Positions 27,204 through 36,101 of a stretch of DNA of 64,000 bases are shown here, piece by piece (position 1 is the first letter of the stretch; every line of letters starts with the position of its first letter). A program made the position numbers and the translations under genes. The DNA is from Haloferula sp. BvORR071 (GTDB lineage: Bacteria > Verrucomicrobiota > Verrucomicrobiia > Verrucomicrobiales > Akkermansiaceae), in NCBI RefSeq assembly GCF_000739615.1, contig NZ_BATP01000003.1:186001-250000 (forward strand), in the 5' to 3' direction. The notes below the pieces were generated by a model, which had not been told where the DNA came from, made no database searches, and saw nothing but the letters and a program-made list of their open reading frames with translations.

Positions 27204-27533
27204 ATGAAAGAGCTATTCCGCGAGCGCAATCAGGTGGCACTGAGCCGTTACCAGTCCTTGCTGGAGGCGGCGGGGATTCCGACCTTCATCCGCAACGAAA
27301 ATCTGTCGCAGTTGGAGGCACCGATTCCGGCATTCATGCCGGTGCTATGCGTGGTGAATGATGAGGATCTGGAGAAGGCGGTGGCGCTGATTCGCGAAAA
27401 CCAGCAGGAGGCGGCAGAGGCTCCGGTCGCGGAGCGGAAATGCGCGGCCTGTGGAGAGATGAATCCGGGGAGTTTCGAGATTTGTTGGAACTGCGGGGCG
27501 GATCTGGCAGCCCAGGATCTAACAGGGGTCTGA
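27204..27533 (+). CDS. DUF2007 domain protein with C-terminal zinc ribbon
   Basis: From ATG 27204 the protein has 109 residues. The first 70 match DUF2007 (ELFRERNQVALSRYQSLLEAAGIPTFIRNE...VVNDEDLEKAVALI), a small ferredoxin-like fold thought to act in signalling. The end holds a zinc ribbon, CAACGEMNPGSFEICWNCGADL. The frame remains open upstream to 27018, but that part is Arg/Gly/Ser-rich with no conserved sequence, so the internal ATG is preferred. The role is unknown. Confidence 0.8.
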   Translation: MKELFRERNQVALSRYQSLLEAAGIPTFIRNENLSQLEAPIPAFMPVLCVVNDEDLEKAVALIRENQQEAAEAPVAERKCAACGEMNPGSFEICWNCGADLAAQDLTGV

Positions 27534-27598
27534 ACGCGGAGCCTTTGGCCTAACCGTTCGAGCTTTCCCTTCGCGGTTCCCCTCTGCTTATTTCAGCC

Positions 27599-28318
27599 AT
27601 GCTTTCGGACTCGGCAGTCGGGATCGCGAACCGTCATTGGGCGAGTGAATTCGGCATCGATCCGGAAGGGATGTTCGCGGAGGAATTGATGCTGGTCCGA
27701 CATGCCGAGGCGCTGGCGGATTACGATGGGATCTTCGCGTTGTTCCGCGAGGGGCGAGTGATGGTTTCGCTGCCGGGAGATCGTTTCGAGGCTCTCCAAC
27801 GGCGTCTGCCTGAGTGGTCCCCTGCCCTTGATCCGAGGGCTTGGGCCGGGTATTTTCGGGATGCTGGCTTCCGGGTGATCGGGCCGGCCTACATCGGCTA
27901 TGCGGGAGCGGTGCCGGAGATGGAGGGTGTGCGGAATTTGTCAGAGGCGGATCTGGCGGCGGTGGAACGCTTGCGGCTGGCGTGTGATCCAGAGGAGTGG
28001 GATCACGGTGGGAGTGAGGCGGGCGAGGTCCCCTGCTCCGCTGCTTTTGCGGAGGATGGTGAGATCGCGGCGCTGGCGGGATATGAGATTTGGTCGGAGG
28101 AGATCGCGCACATTTCGATCGTGGCGCATCCGGGATATCGCGGGCGTGGTTATGGTCGTGCGGCGGTGGCGCATCTGGCGGCGCGGGCTTTGAGAGCGGG
28201 GCTGCTGCCACAGTACCGGACGCTGGAGGCGAATGCGCCATCGGTGGCGATCGCGCGGGCCCTGGGCTTCGAGCGCTATGGCTGCTCGGTAGCGGTGCGG
28301 CTGGCGGGAGGGGGTTGA
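27599..28318 (+). CDS. GNAT family N-acetyltransferase
   Basis: The 239-residue protein ends in a GNAT domain: the acetyl-CoA loop is in ISIVAHPGYRGRGYGRAAVAHLAARAL, followed by LEANAPSVAIARALGFERYG. The N-terminal half is longer than a minimal GNAT and may form the acceptor-binding part. The substrate is unknown. It begins 65 nt after the DUF2007 gene on the same strand. Confidence 0.86.
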   Translation: MLSDSAVGIANRHWASEFGIDPEGMFAEELMLVRHAEALADYDGIFALFREGRVMVSLPGDRFEALQRRLPEWSPALDPRAWAGYFRDAGFRVIGPAYIGYAGAVPEMEGVRNLSEADLAAVERLRLACDPEEWDHGGSEAGEVPCSAAFAEDGEIAALAGYEIWSEEIAHISIVAHPGYRGRGYGRAAVAHLAARALRAGLLPQYRTLEANAPSVAIARALGFERYGCSVAVRLAGGG

Positions 28319-28335
28319 TGCGAGGGCCCCTGCCC

Positions 28336-29385
28336 TCACCACTGCATGCGGGCGTGGCTGAGGCGCAGGATTTTGCCGCTGCGGCGGTCGATGATGGCGT
28401 GGGCGGTGAAGAGGCCCTCAGACATGGTGATCTCATAGGCAACCGGATCGAGGGGCTGCAATGGAGGCTCGGCGGGGAGCCATGCTTGCTGCTCGGAAAA
28501 GCCGCCATGTTCGATGCCACTCCACGGCTTGATCTCGTCGGGGGCGAGTTCCCGGAGCTTGGACCAGAGCCGAAAGCTGCCATTTTCGTAGCGGACGTCG
28601 CGGACTGCCTTCCAGTTTTTCCAGGCGATGGCGACGGCCCGGGCTTCGGTGATCGTGGTGGGGTAAGTCTGGATGAGGGTCGCGATGTCGGCGACTTCGG
28701 TTGCAGTCGGGCCGCGGTGACAGGAGAGAGTCCATCTGCCGAACCCATCTAGAGAGGCGCCGAGGTTGGCGTAGGTCTTCATGGGGATGCCTTCGGGGAG
28801 TGGAGTCCAAGTGAGATCCGAAGCGCCTGTGAGTCCTTCGGGGCCGGCGTTGATGTGGTCGATCTCAAGGTCGCCCACGGGCTTGAAGCCGAAGGCGCGC
28901 AGGTAGCAATCGGCGGCGTACTCGGCGAATTTCTCCGGGGTGGTGATGCGGTTGCCTGACAGTGGCAGGCGTGCGTCGGAGAAGTAGATCGATACCGGTT
29001 GGTTCTCCGCATCGAAGCCTATCGAGAGAAAGGTTTTGTTCTCCTTGTCTCTCTGGGTGACTGCGAGCTCGGTGCCGCGGTCCTCGAATTCGGGTGGCTG
29101 GTCGGTGGGGCTGAGTTGGAAGCGAATGAGGATGGCGCGGAAGGCTGCTTCGGCTTTCTCCCGTCGGGATTGGGGGATCTCCGGTTTGATCTGTGGCCCG
29201 AAAAGGGGGGCTTGCACTGGAGCAGGCGGTTGCCCTTGGTCGATCAGCTTCGCGAGTGCGGCGGCCTGATATTCCGATGAAGCCTCGACCACTGCCTGCT
29301 GATACTCAGCAGGCTCTTTCTGCTCTGCTGCGGGTGCCAGCGCGACGCATGCGCCGGAGAAGATGGCGGAGAGAAGTAGCTTCAT
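28336..29385 (-). CDS. Hypothetical secreted protein
   Basis: The 349-residue product has a clear signal peptide (MKLLLSAIFSGACVALAPAAEQ). The mature region contains several GDLEIDHINAGPEG/FGRWTLSCHRGPTATEVADI-type segments and ends with HAIIDRRSGKILRLSHARMQW, which reads like a PepSY or propeptide-type strand. No family is assigned. It is convergent with the GNAT gene and divergent from the PstS-like gene. Confidence 0.65.
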   Translation of the reverse strand: MKLLLSAIFSGACVALAPAAEQKEPAEYQQAVVEASSEYQAAALAKLIDQGQPPAPVQAPLFGPQIKPEIPQSRREKAEAAFRAILIRFQLSPTDQPPEFEDRGTELAVTQRDKENKTFLSIGFDAENQPVSIYFSDARLPLSGNRITTPEKFAEYAADCYLRAFGFKPVGDLEIDHINAGPEGLTGASDLTWTPLPEGIPMKTYANLGASLDGFGRWTLSCHRGPTATEVADIATLIQTYPTTITEARAVAIAWKNWKAVRDVRYENGSFRLWSKLRELAPDEIKPWSGIEHGGFSEQQAWLPAEPPLQPLDPVAYEITMSEGLFTAHAIIDRRSGKILRLSHARMQW

Positions 29386-29524
29386 GGATTGCCTGAAGCC
29401 TTAGCACGGCGGACGGTTCGAGTTGAGTAAAGTCGGAGTAAATGTGCCGGGGCTGAGGGACGGCATGGCGGATTTGTCACGGCGAGCCACTTGAAGAAGA
29501 GAGATTACAGGAGAATGTGCCGGG

Positions 29525-30325
29525 ATGAAGTTGGCGGCTCAGATTCTGGCGGGAGTGGCGATGATTGGTCTGGCGGGGGCTGAGGTAATCCGGATCAAGG
29601 GCTCCGATACGCTGGGGGCGAAGCTGATGCCGCGGCTCAACGAGAGCTACCGGGCGAAGCACCCGGGCATCGATTTCGAATTGTCCGCCGAGGGATCCGC
29701 GGTGGCCTTCCCTGCCCTAGTCAATGGCACGGCGGATCTCGGGATGTCGTCGCGCAAGGCGACGCCGGCGGAGCTAGCAGCAGCACAGGCAAAGGGCATC
29801 AAGCTGGTGGAGACAGTGGCCTGCCACGACATGATCGTGGTGGTCGTGAACAAGGCCAACAAGTTGAAGGCCCTGAAGAAGACCGAGGTGGCCAAGGTTT
29901 TCACGGGCGCGGTGAAGGACTGGAGCGAACTCAGCGGTGCGCCAGGTGCCATCTCCATTTACACCCGCAACAGCGCCTCCGGAACCTACAAGGACTGGCA
30001 GGCGATGGCGATGAATGGCAAGGACTATGCGCCCAGCGCCCAGAAGATGGCCGGCACCGAGCAGGTGGTGCAAGAGGTGGGCGCGAACAAAAACGGAATC
30101 GGCTACGTGGGGCTGGCCTCCGTGATGAAGGATGCAAACGTCCGCGGCGTGGTGATCGACGATATCGAGCCGATAGCCGCCAATGCGAAGAAATACGCCT
30201 ACAGCCGCGTGTGCTACTACTACTCGCGGGAAGATGCGTCAGCTGCGGTGAAGGAGTTCTTGGCCTTCGCGACCGGTGAGGAAGGCAAGAAGCTCGCAGA
30301 GCAGACGGGATTCGTGCCGGATTGA
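29525..30325 (+). CDS. PstS-like phosphate-binding (PBP-like) protein
   Basis: The 266-residue protein has a short signal peptide and the PstS-like opening IRIKGSDTLGAKLMPRLNESY. FELSAEGSAVAFPALVNGTADLGMSSRKAT (phosphate-coordinating serine/threonine loops) and IYTRNSASGTYKDW follow. It would bind phosphate in the periplasm. No pstC, pstA or pstB is in the window, so it may act with transporter genes elsewhere or serve as a sensor or scavenger. Confidence 0.88.
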   Translation: MKLAAQILAGVAMIGLAGAEVIRIKGSDTLGAKLMPRLNESYRAKHPGIDFELSAEGSAVAFPALVNGTADLGMSSRKATPAELAAAQAKGIKLVETVACHDMIVVVVNKANKLKALKKTEVAKVFTGAVKDWSELSGAPGAISIYTRNSASGTYKDWQAMAMNGKDYAPSAQKMAGTEQVVQEVGANKNGIGYVGLASVMKDANVRGVVIDDIEPIAANAKKYAYSRVCYYYSREDASAAVKEFLAFATGEEGKKLAEQTGFVPD

Positions 30326-30333
30326 GTGCTCGG

Positions 30334-30831
30334 CTAGCGGCCGTCGAAGGCGGCTTGGAGCTTGGCGATGTCCAGTTTCTTCATCTCATGCATGACAGTG
30401 AGCATGCGCTGGGATGCCACGGTATCGGGGTCCACGAAGAGTTTGGGGAGCATGCTGGGGACGACTTGCCAGGATACTCCGAACTTGTCCTTCAGCCAGC
30501 CGCAAGCCTGGCAGGAGGGGTCGCCACCTTCATTCAGCTTCTCCCAGTAGTAGTCCACTTCGGCTTGGTCGGCGCAGTCGATCTGGAGGGAGATGGCCTC
30601 GTTGAACTTGAAGAGCGGGCCGCCGTTGAGCGCAGTGAAGGATTGGCCATCGAGCTCGAAGTAAATGGCGCAGACGCTGCCGGGTTCGCGGCCGTGGTGC
30701 TCTCGTCCGGCCTCGCCATAGTAGCCGATGTCCCCGATCTTCGAGTTCTTGAAGATCGAGGTGTAGAACTTCACGGCTTCCTCGGCATTGCTATCGAACC
30801 AGAGGCAGGGGCTTAACTTGGAGAGTGGCAT
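30334..30831 (-). CDS. VOC/PhnB-family protein (glyoxalase fold)
   Basis: From ATG 30831 the product has 165 residues starting MPLSKLSPCLWFDSNAEEAVKFYTSIF, the typical PhnB/3-demethylubiquinone-9 methyltransferase-like VOC start. Upstream in-frame codons to 30981 encode Arg- and His-rich sequence and are not part of the family. The C-terminal half has GWLKDKFGVSWQVVPSML and LTVMHEMKKLDIAKLQAAF. The function of these small dimeric proteins is usually unknown. It ends 8 nt from the PstS-like stop (convergent). Confidence 0.87.
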   Translation of the reverse strand: MPLSKLSPCLWFDSNAEEAVKFYTSIFKNSKIGDIGYYGEAGREHHGREPGSVCAIYFELDGQSFTALNGGPLFKFNEAISLQIDCADQAEVDYYWEKLNEGGDPSCQACGWLKDKFGVSWQVVPSMLPKLFVDPDTVASQRMLTVMHEMKKLDIAKLQAAFDGR

Positions 30832-31022
30832 GGCGCGGTGGTGGTGGTGATGGATGGAACTCAAGCAAGCGACGAAGCAGTCGCGACCGGATGGACACTC
30901 GGCGCGAAAATTTCCGCTGTCGAATGGCATCGGGTTTGGCTTCGGCCGATTCCTCCTTGTTTCCCGCGGGGAATGGCGCATCCTAGCAGGTTGAATTCAC
31001 CTTAACCCAATCCCATCATCCC

Positions 31023-31250
31023 ATGTCTGACAAAACGCAACGGGCAGCGCAGGATTTCCGGGGGGCGGAAGGGCGGCTCCAGGGAGCATTCAATGGCGTG
31101 ATGAACCTCGGGCGGCTGGATCCGTCTGTCCTCACGGATATGCTCGCGGGGCTGCAGCGCCAAGCGCAGGGGCTGGCGACGCTCGCGGATGCAGTGAGCG
31201 AACTGGACGAGAAGGTGAATGCGCTGAAGCGGAAGATGGGAGTGCCGTGA
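31023..31250 (+). CDS. Small coiled-coil protein, 75 aa
   Basis: A short Ala/Leu-rich helical protein with a heptad-like end (LATLADAVSELDEKVNALKRKMG). There is no signal peptide and no recognised family. The start ATG at 31023 follows a CCC-rich leader. It is convergent with the gene ending at 31264. Confidence 0.55.
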   Translation: MSDKTQRAAQDFRGAEGRLQGAFNGVMNLGRLDPSVLTDMLAGLQRQAQGLATLADAVSELDEKVNALKRKMGVP

Positions 31251-31263
31251 GAATGGGATGGCT

Positions 31264-32211
31264 TCACTTGTCCTTCTTCCCGGACATCATCTGCTGGGCC
31301 ATCTTGATTCCCATGAGCTGCATTTCCTTGGCCTGCTTGCGGTATTCCAGGAAGGCAGCTTGCTGCTCGGGGTTGAGGATCTTGGCGGTCTCGGCGGTGA
31401 GCTTGGCATCCTGTTTTTGCCAGCCGGATTCGAAGTTCTCCTCGAGGTTGCCTTTGGACAGCTCCTCGAAGGCCTTGGGGCCGGAGTAGTCCGGCGCATC
31501 AGACTGGGTGCGGGCGGTATACATCGCGTCGATCAGCTTCTGCTCGGTAGCCGCGTCGAGGCTGGCGCTCTTGCTGTTCATCGTGGCGCGGATGCCCTCG
31601 AGTTGCTGGCGCTCCGGCAAGCGGTCACGGTAGGCGGTGTAGTTCTTGAAGTCCTCGTCGTCATTGAGGAAGGCCTTGATCTCGCCTTCGTTGCTAGCCT
31701 TGCGCTTGTCCATTTCGGCTTGGAGCTCCTTCATGTCCACACCGCCGCCCATCATCTTCATGCCGAGTTCCTGCTGGTCGGAGATGTCCTTGCCGAGGAG
31801 ATTCTTGAAGTAGTCGCTCTCCTCCTTGCTCAGGCTGAGGCCACCGAGGTAGTCCTCATACATCATGGCCACGGCGATCTTGACGCCTTGGTTCATCATC
31901 GCCTTGCCGGCGGGATTGTCCCACATCTTGCGCACCGTCTTGGAGAAATCCTCGGGGCCATCCTTCTCGTCCGCCGGTTTGGGCGAGTCGGATTTGGCCG
32001 CTCGATCGGTCTTCGCGGTACGGGTTGCGGGGGATGGATCTTTTGCTGCTGGGTTTGGGGAGGGTGGAGAGGACGCCGGGGAGGCGACGGACGCGGCGTT
32101 GGCCGTCGCTGACGCGAGCGAGCCACGGAGGGAGGCGATGCGGGATTCTTCGATCGCGACGGTGGCGGCGATCGCCACTAGCACCAAGCCGAGGGCATGG
32201 GGTGTTTTCAT
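31264..32211 (-). CDS. Hypothetical membrane-anchored or secreted protein, Met-rich
   Basis: From ATG 32211 (315 residues) there is a hydrophobic N-terminus (HALGLVLVAIAATVAI) followed by an Ala/Ser/Pro/Lys-rich linker to about residue 75. A helical domain rich in Met and Lys follows (GKAMMNQGVKIAVAMMYEDY, MGIKMAQQMMSGKKDK at the end). Helices such as ILNPEQQAAFLEYRKQ resemble Spy/CpxP-like periplasmic chaperone helices, but I do not claim membership. A longer start at 32253 is possible and less likely. Confidence 0.62.
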   Translation of the reverse strand: MKTPHALGLVLVAIAATVAIEESRIASLRGSLASATANAASVASPASSPPSPNPAAKDPSPATRTAKTDRAAKSDSPKPADEKDGPEDFSKTVRKMWDNPAGKAMMNQGVKIAVAMMYEDYLGGLSLSKEESDYFKNLLGKDISDQQELGMKMMGGGVDMKELQAEMDKRKASNEGEIKAFLNDDEDFKNYTAYRDRLPERQQLEGIRATMNSKSASLDAATEQKLIDAMYTARTQSDAPDYSGPKAFEELSKGNLEENFESGWQKQDAKLTAETAKILNPEQQAAFLEYRKQAKEMQLMGIKMAQQMMSGKKDK

Positions 32212-32396
32212 CGTCGGGCAGACTGTCAGATTCCTGAAGGCATGCCATTCCAATCGAAGGGCTTGCGTGTAAGCGCGCGACCCGAGGTCTCCCTACCACG
32301 GAAAGCGGATTGACGGGCGTGGTGGATGGCGCGATGGAGGAGGCAGCCAGCCCGGAGGAAGCATCCTGCTCTCCGGGCGCAACTCCCCACCCTGCC

Positions 32397-32654
32397 ATGC
32401 AAGTGAAAATCGGTGATACGGTGCGGATGCCCGGCTTCCCGGGGCTGCTGAAGGTGGAGGATATTTCCGGAGCTCTCGGCATGGTGAGCTGGACCTCATC
32501 GAAGGGCGAGGTGATCCGAGGCGAGGTCTTCCTCTCGCAGCTCCAGCCTGCTGACTGGTATCAGGGCAAATCGGGCTTCGTGGCTGAGGTCGGCAAGCCG
32601 GTGCCGCCTCCCTTCGCGGAAGAGCGCTGGGAAATATCTGCGGATGATGCCTGA
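32397..32654 (+). CDS. Hypothetical small protein, 85 aa
   Basis: From ATG 32397 a compact beta-rich protein begins MQVKIGDTVRMPGFPGLLKV, resembling the short SH3-like or 'KOW-like' barrels that open with 'VGDTVRxPG'. The frame is open to 32310, but the upstream part has no conserved look. No function is assigned. Confidence 0.5.
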   Translation: MQVKIGDTVRMPGFPGLLKVEDISGALGMVSWTSSKGEVIRGEVFLSQLQPADWYQGKSGFVAEVGKPVPPPFAEERWEISADDA

Positions 32655-32668
32655 ACAGAAAGGCTCGC

Positions 32669-33988
32669 TCAGCGCGGCTCCGCGATCCAGTCCCAAAGCG
32701 GCCGCTGACTGCCATCACGCAGGGTGATGCCCTGCGGGTGGAGCGGGTGGATCCCATCGTGCCCGGTGGCTACGCAGGCGATGGCGGTGACACCGATGCC
32801 GGAGAGTGACTCGACTTCGCCGGCTTCGCAGGTGGCATTGCCATTGCGGTCTTGCCAGACGGCGATACCCTCCAATTCGGGGCCGCTGATGCTTTGATCG
32901 CCGTTGGAATCAAGCATCGAGAGCGCTTGGAAGCCATCACGCCAGAAGATGCCCCACGTGTAGGTTCCAAAGAACTGGCGACCATCATGGATGGGTTGCG
33001 TGCCGTCGCCATTCCAGACGAGGAAGGCCGCGTGTGGGCGGAGCCATGGCCAGACCGAGCCCTGCTTCATACCGGAGATGTCGAAGCTGACCTTCGCGTT
33101 GGCATCGATGAGCGAGTCTAGAGCCTGGTCCCTGGCGGAGGTCGCGAAGACCAGCGGCGTGATCGGTCCTCGCGGCAATTTCGTGAGACGTTCGAGGTGA
33201 GCCTTGACCTTGGCCGCTTGCGGGGCATCTGGAGCCAGCTTGAGGTAAGCCTCTCCTGCTTCATGACTGACCAGGGAGCTGATGCCACGGATCGGCATGT
33301 GCGCGGCCCCGGCATCGGCAGTGGCCGACAACTCGAAGGCATGAAGGTAAAGCTCCGCGAGTTCAGCGTCCGACTTGGCAGCGGGAAGGTCCGGCAGTGC
33401 CTTCATGGGATCGCGCAGGGCCGGGCTGGAAAACTGTTGCCACAGGGAGGCCTTGCCGAGGGCGAACAAGGCATCGTCCGGCTTCATCGTGATGGCTTTC
33501 TCGAAGCCGTCACGAGCGGAGAGGAAGTGCTTCAACGAGTCTGCGGGAGGCATGGCAGGCGCTTGCCAATTGCTCTTCCTGAGAGCCTCGATCTCAGCAT
33601 CCACCGCGGCCCGGAAATCGGCATCGCCGCCGAACAAGGGCGGCGGCTCGGCGAGATTGCGGCGCTCCGCGACCCGCCGGACGGCCTCCGCGCGAACCGG
33701 ATCGGCCTTGGATTGCGGCCCATCACCGATTGCTGGCGGGCTGTCCTCATTGATGGGAAAGGCCGCGACTTGAGTAGCGCCGTAGATGAAGGCGGCATAG
33801 TGGATCCGTGCCAAGGCGTAGGGGCCCATCGGATCATCCCCGTGGGCCGTGATATAGCGTTCAGCACCTGCCGCCAGTCGCTCCACCGGCAGCGGCTGTG
33901 GCATCATGAACTTGCCTTGCGCCCGCGGAGCTGCCAACGAAGCGGAAGCGGCGAGAAGCAGGACCGCTGGGAAGAGCTCTTTTTTCAT
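32669..33988 (-). CDS. Secreted protein with C-terminal EF-hand-like calcium motifs
   Basis: The 439-residue product starts with a signal peptide (LLLAASASLAAPRAQ). A helical, TPR-like region occupies about residues 25-260. The C-terminal part has a tandem DSNGDQSISGPEL and DRNGNATCEAGEVESL pair matching EF-hand or dockerin-type DxNxDG loops. It probably binds calcium outside the cytoplasm. No family name is assigned beyond that. Confidence 0.7.
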   Translation of the reverse strand: MKKELFPAVLLLAASASLAAPRAQGKFMMPQPLPVERLAAGAERYITAHGDDPMGPYALARIHYAAFIYGATQVAAFPINEDSPPAIGDGPQSKADPVRAEAVRRVAERRNLAEPPPLFGGDADFRAAVDAEIEALRKSNWQAPAMPPADSLKHFLSARDGFEKAITMKPDDALFALGKASLWQQFSSPALRDPMKALPDLPAAKSDAELAELYLHAFELSATADAGAAHMPIRGISSLVSHEAGEAYLKLAPDAPQAAKVKAHLERLTKLPRGPITPLVFATSARDQALDSLIDANAKVSFDISGMKQGSVWPWLRPHAAFLVWNGDGTQPIHDGRQFFGTYTWGIFWRDGFQALSMLDSNGDQSISGPELEGIAVWQDRNGNATCEAGEVESLSGIGVTAIACVATGHDGIHPLHPQGITLRDGSQRPLWDWIAEPR

Positions 33989-34019
33989 CCCTGCTAGATC
34001 GCTCCGATCGGGAGCGCGC

Positions 34020-35978
34020 TCAAGCGGAAAGCACCACTGTCGCTTGCCCTGTCCTGCGGGTGGTGTCGTTGCGGACCTCAGCCGCGAGTTCGGCCATGAA
34101 CTGGGTATAGTGGATCAGCTCCAGACGTCCGTCGTGGTGCTCGACGATGGCCGTGAGACTCTCGACCCAATCACCGGAGTTCAGGTAGCGGATCTCGCCA
34201 ACCTGCTTGTCCTCGGGGGTGTGGATGTGGCCGCAGATGATGCCGTCGCAATTCTTCTTGCGGGCGAATTCCTGGAGCTGGGTCTCATACTCGCCCACGA
34301 AGTTCACGGCAGACTTCACGCGGGCTTTGATGGCCTTGCTGACAGAGTAGTATTCCTTGCCAATCCAAGCCCGGTAGCGGTTGTAGATGCGGTTCGCACT
34401 GAGCAGGGCGTCGTAACCGATCGCACCAAGCACGGCGACCCACTTGTGATTGGTGGAGACCGCGTCGAAGCCATCGCCATGGACGACGAGGTAGCGTTTG
34501 CCGTCCACACCCTTGTGGATGTGCTCCTTCACGAACTGCAGCTTGCCGAAGCCGAGTGGCAGGAAGCGCTCAAGGATATCGTCGTGATTGCCGCGGAGAT
34601 AGACTACCTCGGTGTCATCTTTCTCCATCTTCTTGAGCACGGTGCGGATGAAGCGGCTGTGGCGCTTGCGCCACTTCGCGCCCCGTTTGAGAGCCCAGCC
34701 GTCGATGATGTCGCCATTCAGCACGAGCTTCTCGCAGCGGGTGTGCTTGAGGAAATCGATCACCTCGTGGACCTTGGAGTCCTCGGTGCCGAGGTGGACA
34801 TCGGAGATGAAGATGCTGCGGAAGTTCCGCTTCGGGCGCTTCTTGCGTTCCCGTAGCGTGAGTGTCACCGGGCCGCGGGCCTCGCTGGCTTCGAGGAGGT
34901 GGTTTTCAAAGGAGTCGACGACTTGATCCCAGCCGAGGTCTTCAGCGGAGGCGCGGGCCTCGGCGCGGAAGGTATCGTTCCGCCAGTGCCGCAGGGAGCG
35001 GAAGCATTCAGCAAGGTAAGCATCGGATTCACCCTTGGGTGCCTTCAGGCCGTTGCTCTCCTGGGTAACGTGGCGGGCGGAGGCTGCATAGTCGTAGCTG
35101 ACCGTGACCAAGCCGCTGGCCATGCCTTCTAACAAGACGTTCCCGAAGGTCTCGGTCTCGCTGGGAAAGAGCAGGATGTCCGCGGAGGCGTAGTGGCGGG
35201 CGAGATCTTCGCCAGTCTGCATGCCAGCGAAGTGGACGTAGGGATTCTCAAGCTGGAGCTTCTCGCGGATCGGCCCATCGCCCACTACCACACAGCGCAG
35301 GTCCGGAATCTGCTCGCGCATCTTGCGGAAGCACTCCATCGCGAAGGGCAGATTCTTCTCCGCAGCCACGCGACCAACAACGAGGGCCACCGGCGACTCC
35401 GCACGGGCTCCCCAAGCGGCGCGCAACGCGGCATCGCGCTTGGCGGGATGGAAGAACACAGTATCCACGCCCCGGCCTAAAAGGCGGACGTTATTGAAAC
35501 CTTCCCGCCGCAGCATGTCCACGACGTCGGTCGTGGGCGCCATGGTCAGGTTTGCGCGGTTGTGGACGCGCTTGAGATAGGCCATCGCCGCGGGCTGCAA
35601 GCCGCCGAGGAGATACTGTTCCATGTATTGATGGAAATTCGTGTGGAAGCCCGCAGCCACCGGAATCTCCAGGGCATTCGCCGCCTTGATCGCGGAACTG
35701 CCAAGCGGGCTCTCAGTGGCGACGTAGACAGCGTCCGGGCGCCTCTTGGTCCAGCGCTTGCGCAGCTTGAAGGGCCCGGGCAGGCCGACACGCACCTCCT
35801 TATAGCCCGGCAATGGCACCGACGCGGCCACGGTCTCTCCCCTGCCCCCGCCCTCGCCCGTGCGGATCACATGGACCAGATGACCCTTGAGGCGGAGACC
35901 GTCGCAGAGGCGACCGAGCGTCATGGCCACGCCATTCACGTCGGGAGCAAAGGTGTCAGTGACGATGTCAATTCTCAT
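34020..35978 (-). CDS. Fusion of GT4 glycosyltransferase and LpxH-like metallophosphoesterase
   Basis: The 652-residue protein joins two enzymes. Residues 1-370 are a GT4 transferase of the MgtA/PimB type: DTFAPDVNGVAMTLGRL, VALVVGRVAAEKN and the EX7E signature in SETETFGNVLLEGMASG. After a basic linker (KKRPKRN), residues about 388-635 form a calcineurin-like phosphoesterase: SDVHLGTED, NGDIIDGW, RGNHDDIL, VHGDGFD and CGHIHTP, all metal-ligand motifs present. Free-standing relatives act on glycolipids (mannosyl transfer; UDP-diacylglucosamine pyrophosphate cleavage in LpxH). A role in envelope glycolipid synthesis is likely but not proven. A perfect palindrome lies about 70-95 bp upstream of the start. 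Confidence 0.9.
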   Translation of the reverse strand: MRIDIVTDTFAPDVNGVAMTLGRLCDGLRLKGHLVHVIRTGEGGGRGETVAASVPLPGYKEVRVGLPGPFKLRKRWTKRRPDAVYVATESPLGSSAIKAANALEIPVAAGFHTNFHQYMEQYLLGGLQPAAMAYLKRVHNRANLTMAPTTDVVDMLRREGFNNVRLLGRGVDTVFFHPAKRDAALRAAWGARAESPVALVVGRVAAEKNLPFAMECFRKMREQIPDLRCVVVGDGPIREKLQLENPYVHFAGMQTGEDLARHYASADILLFPSETETFGNVLLEGMASGLVTVSYDYAASARHVTQESNGLKAPKGESDAYLAECFRSLRHWRNDTFRAEARASAEDLGWDQVVDSFENHLLEASEARGPVTLTLRERKKRPKRNFRSIFISDVHLGTEDSKVHEVIDFLKHTRCEKLVLNGDIIDGWALKRGAKWRKRHSRFIRTVLKKMEKDDTEVVYLRGNHDDILERFLPLGFGKLQFVKEHIHKGVDGKRYLVVHGDGFDAVSTNHKWVAVLGAIGYDALLSANRIYNRYRAWIGKEYYSVSKAIKARVKSAVNFVGEYETQLQEFARKKNCDGIICGHIHTPEDKQVGEIRYLNSGDWVESLTAIVEHHDGRLELIHYTQFMAELAAEVRNDTTRRTGQATVVLSA

Positions 35979-36047
35979 GGATATTCAAGAGTTTCAAACT
36001 AATCGCAATGTGGATTTAGCATGACGCCGCGTCACACGAACTCATCA

Positions 36048-36073
36048 TTCAGGTGTCGAATTCGACACCTGAA
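36048..36073. promoter_or_regulatory. Perfect 26-bp palindrome upstream of the GT4-phosphoesterase gene
   Basis: Each arm is 13 bases (TTCAGGTGTCGAA and its exact reverse complement) with no loop, centred between 36060 and 36061. It lies 70 bp before the ATG of the fusion gene and 29 bp after the stop of the lipoprotein gene, both minus strand. There is no T run after it, so an operator or RNA processing stem is more likely than a simple terminator. Confidence 0.55.
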
Positions 36074-36101
36074 GATCTGCCGGCCAGATCGAGGCCCGGC
36101 C

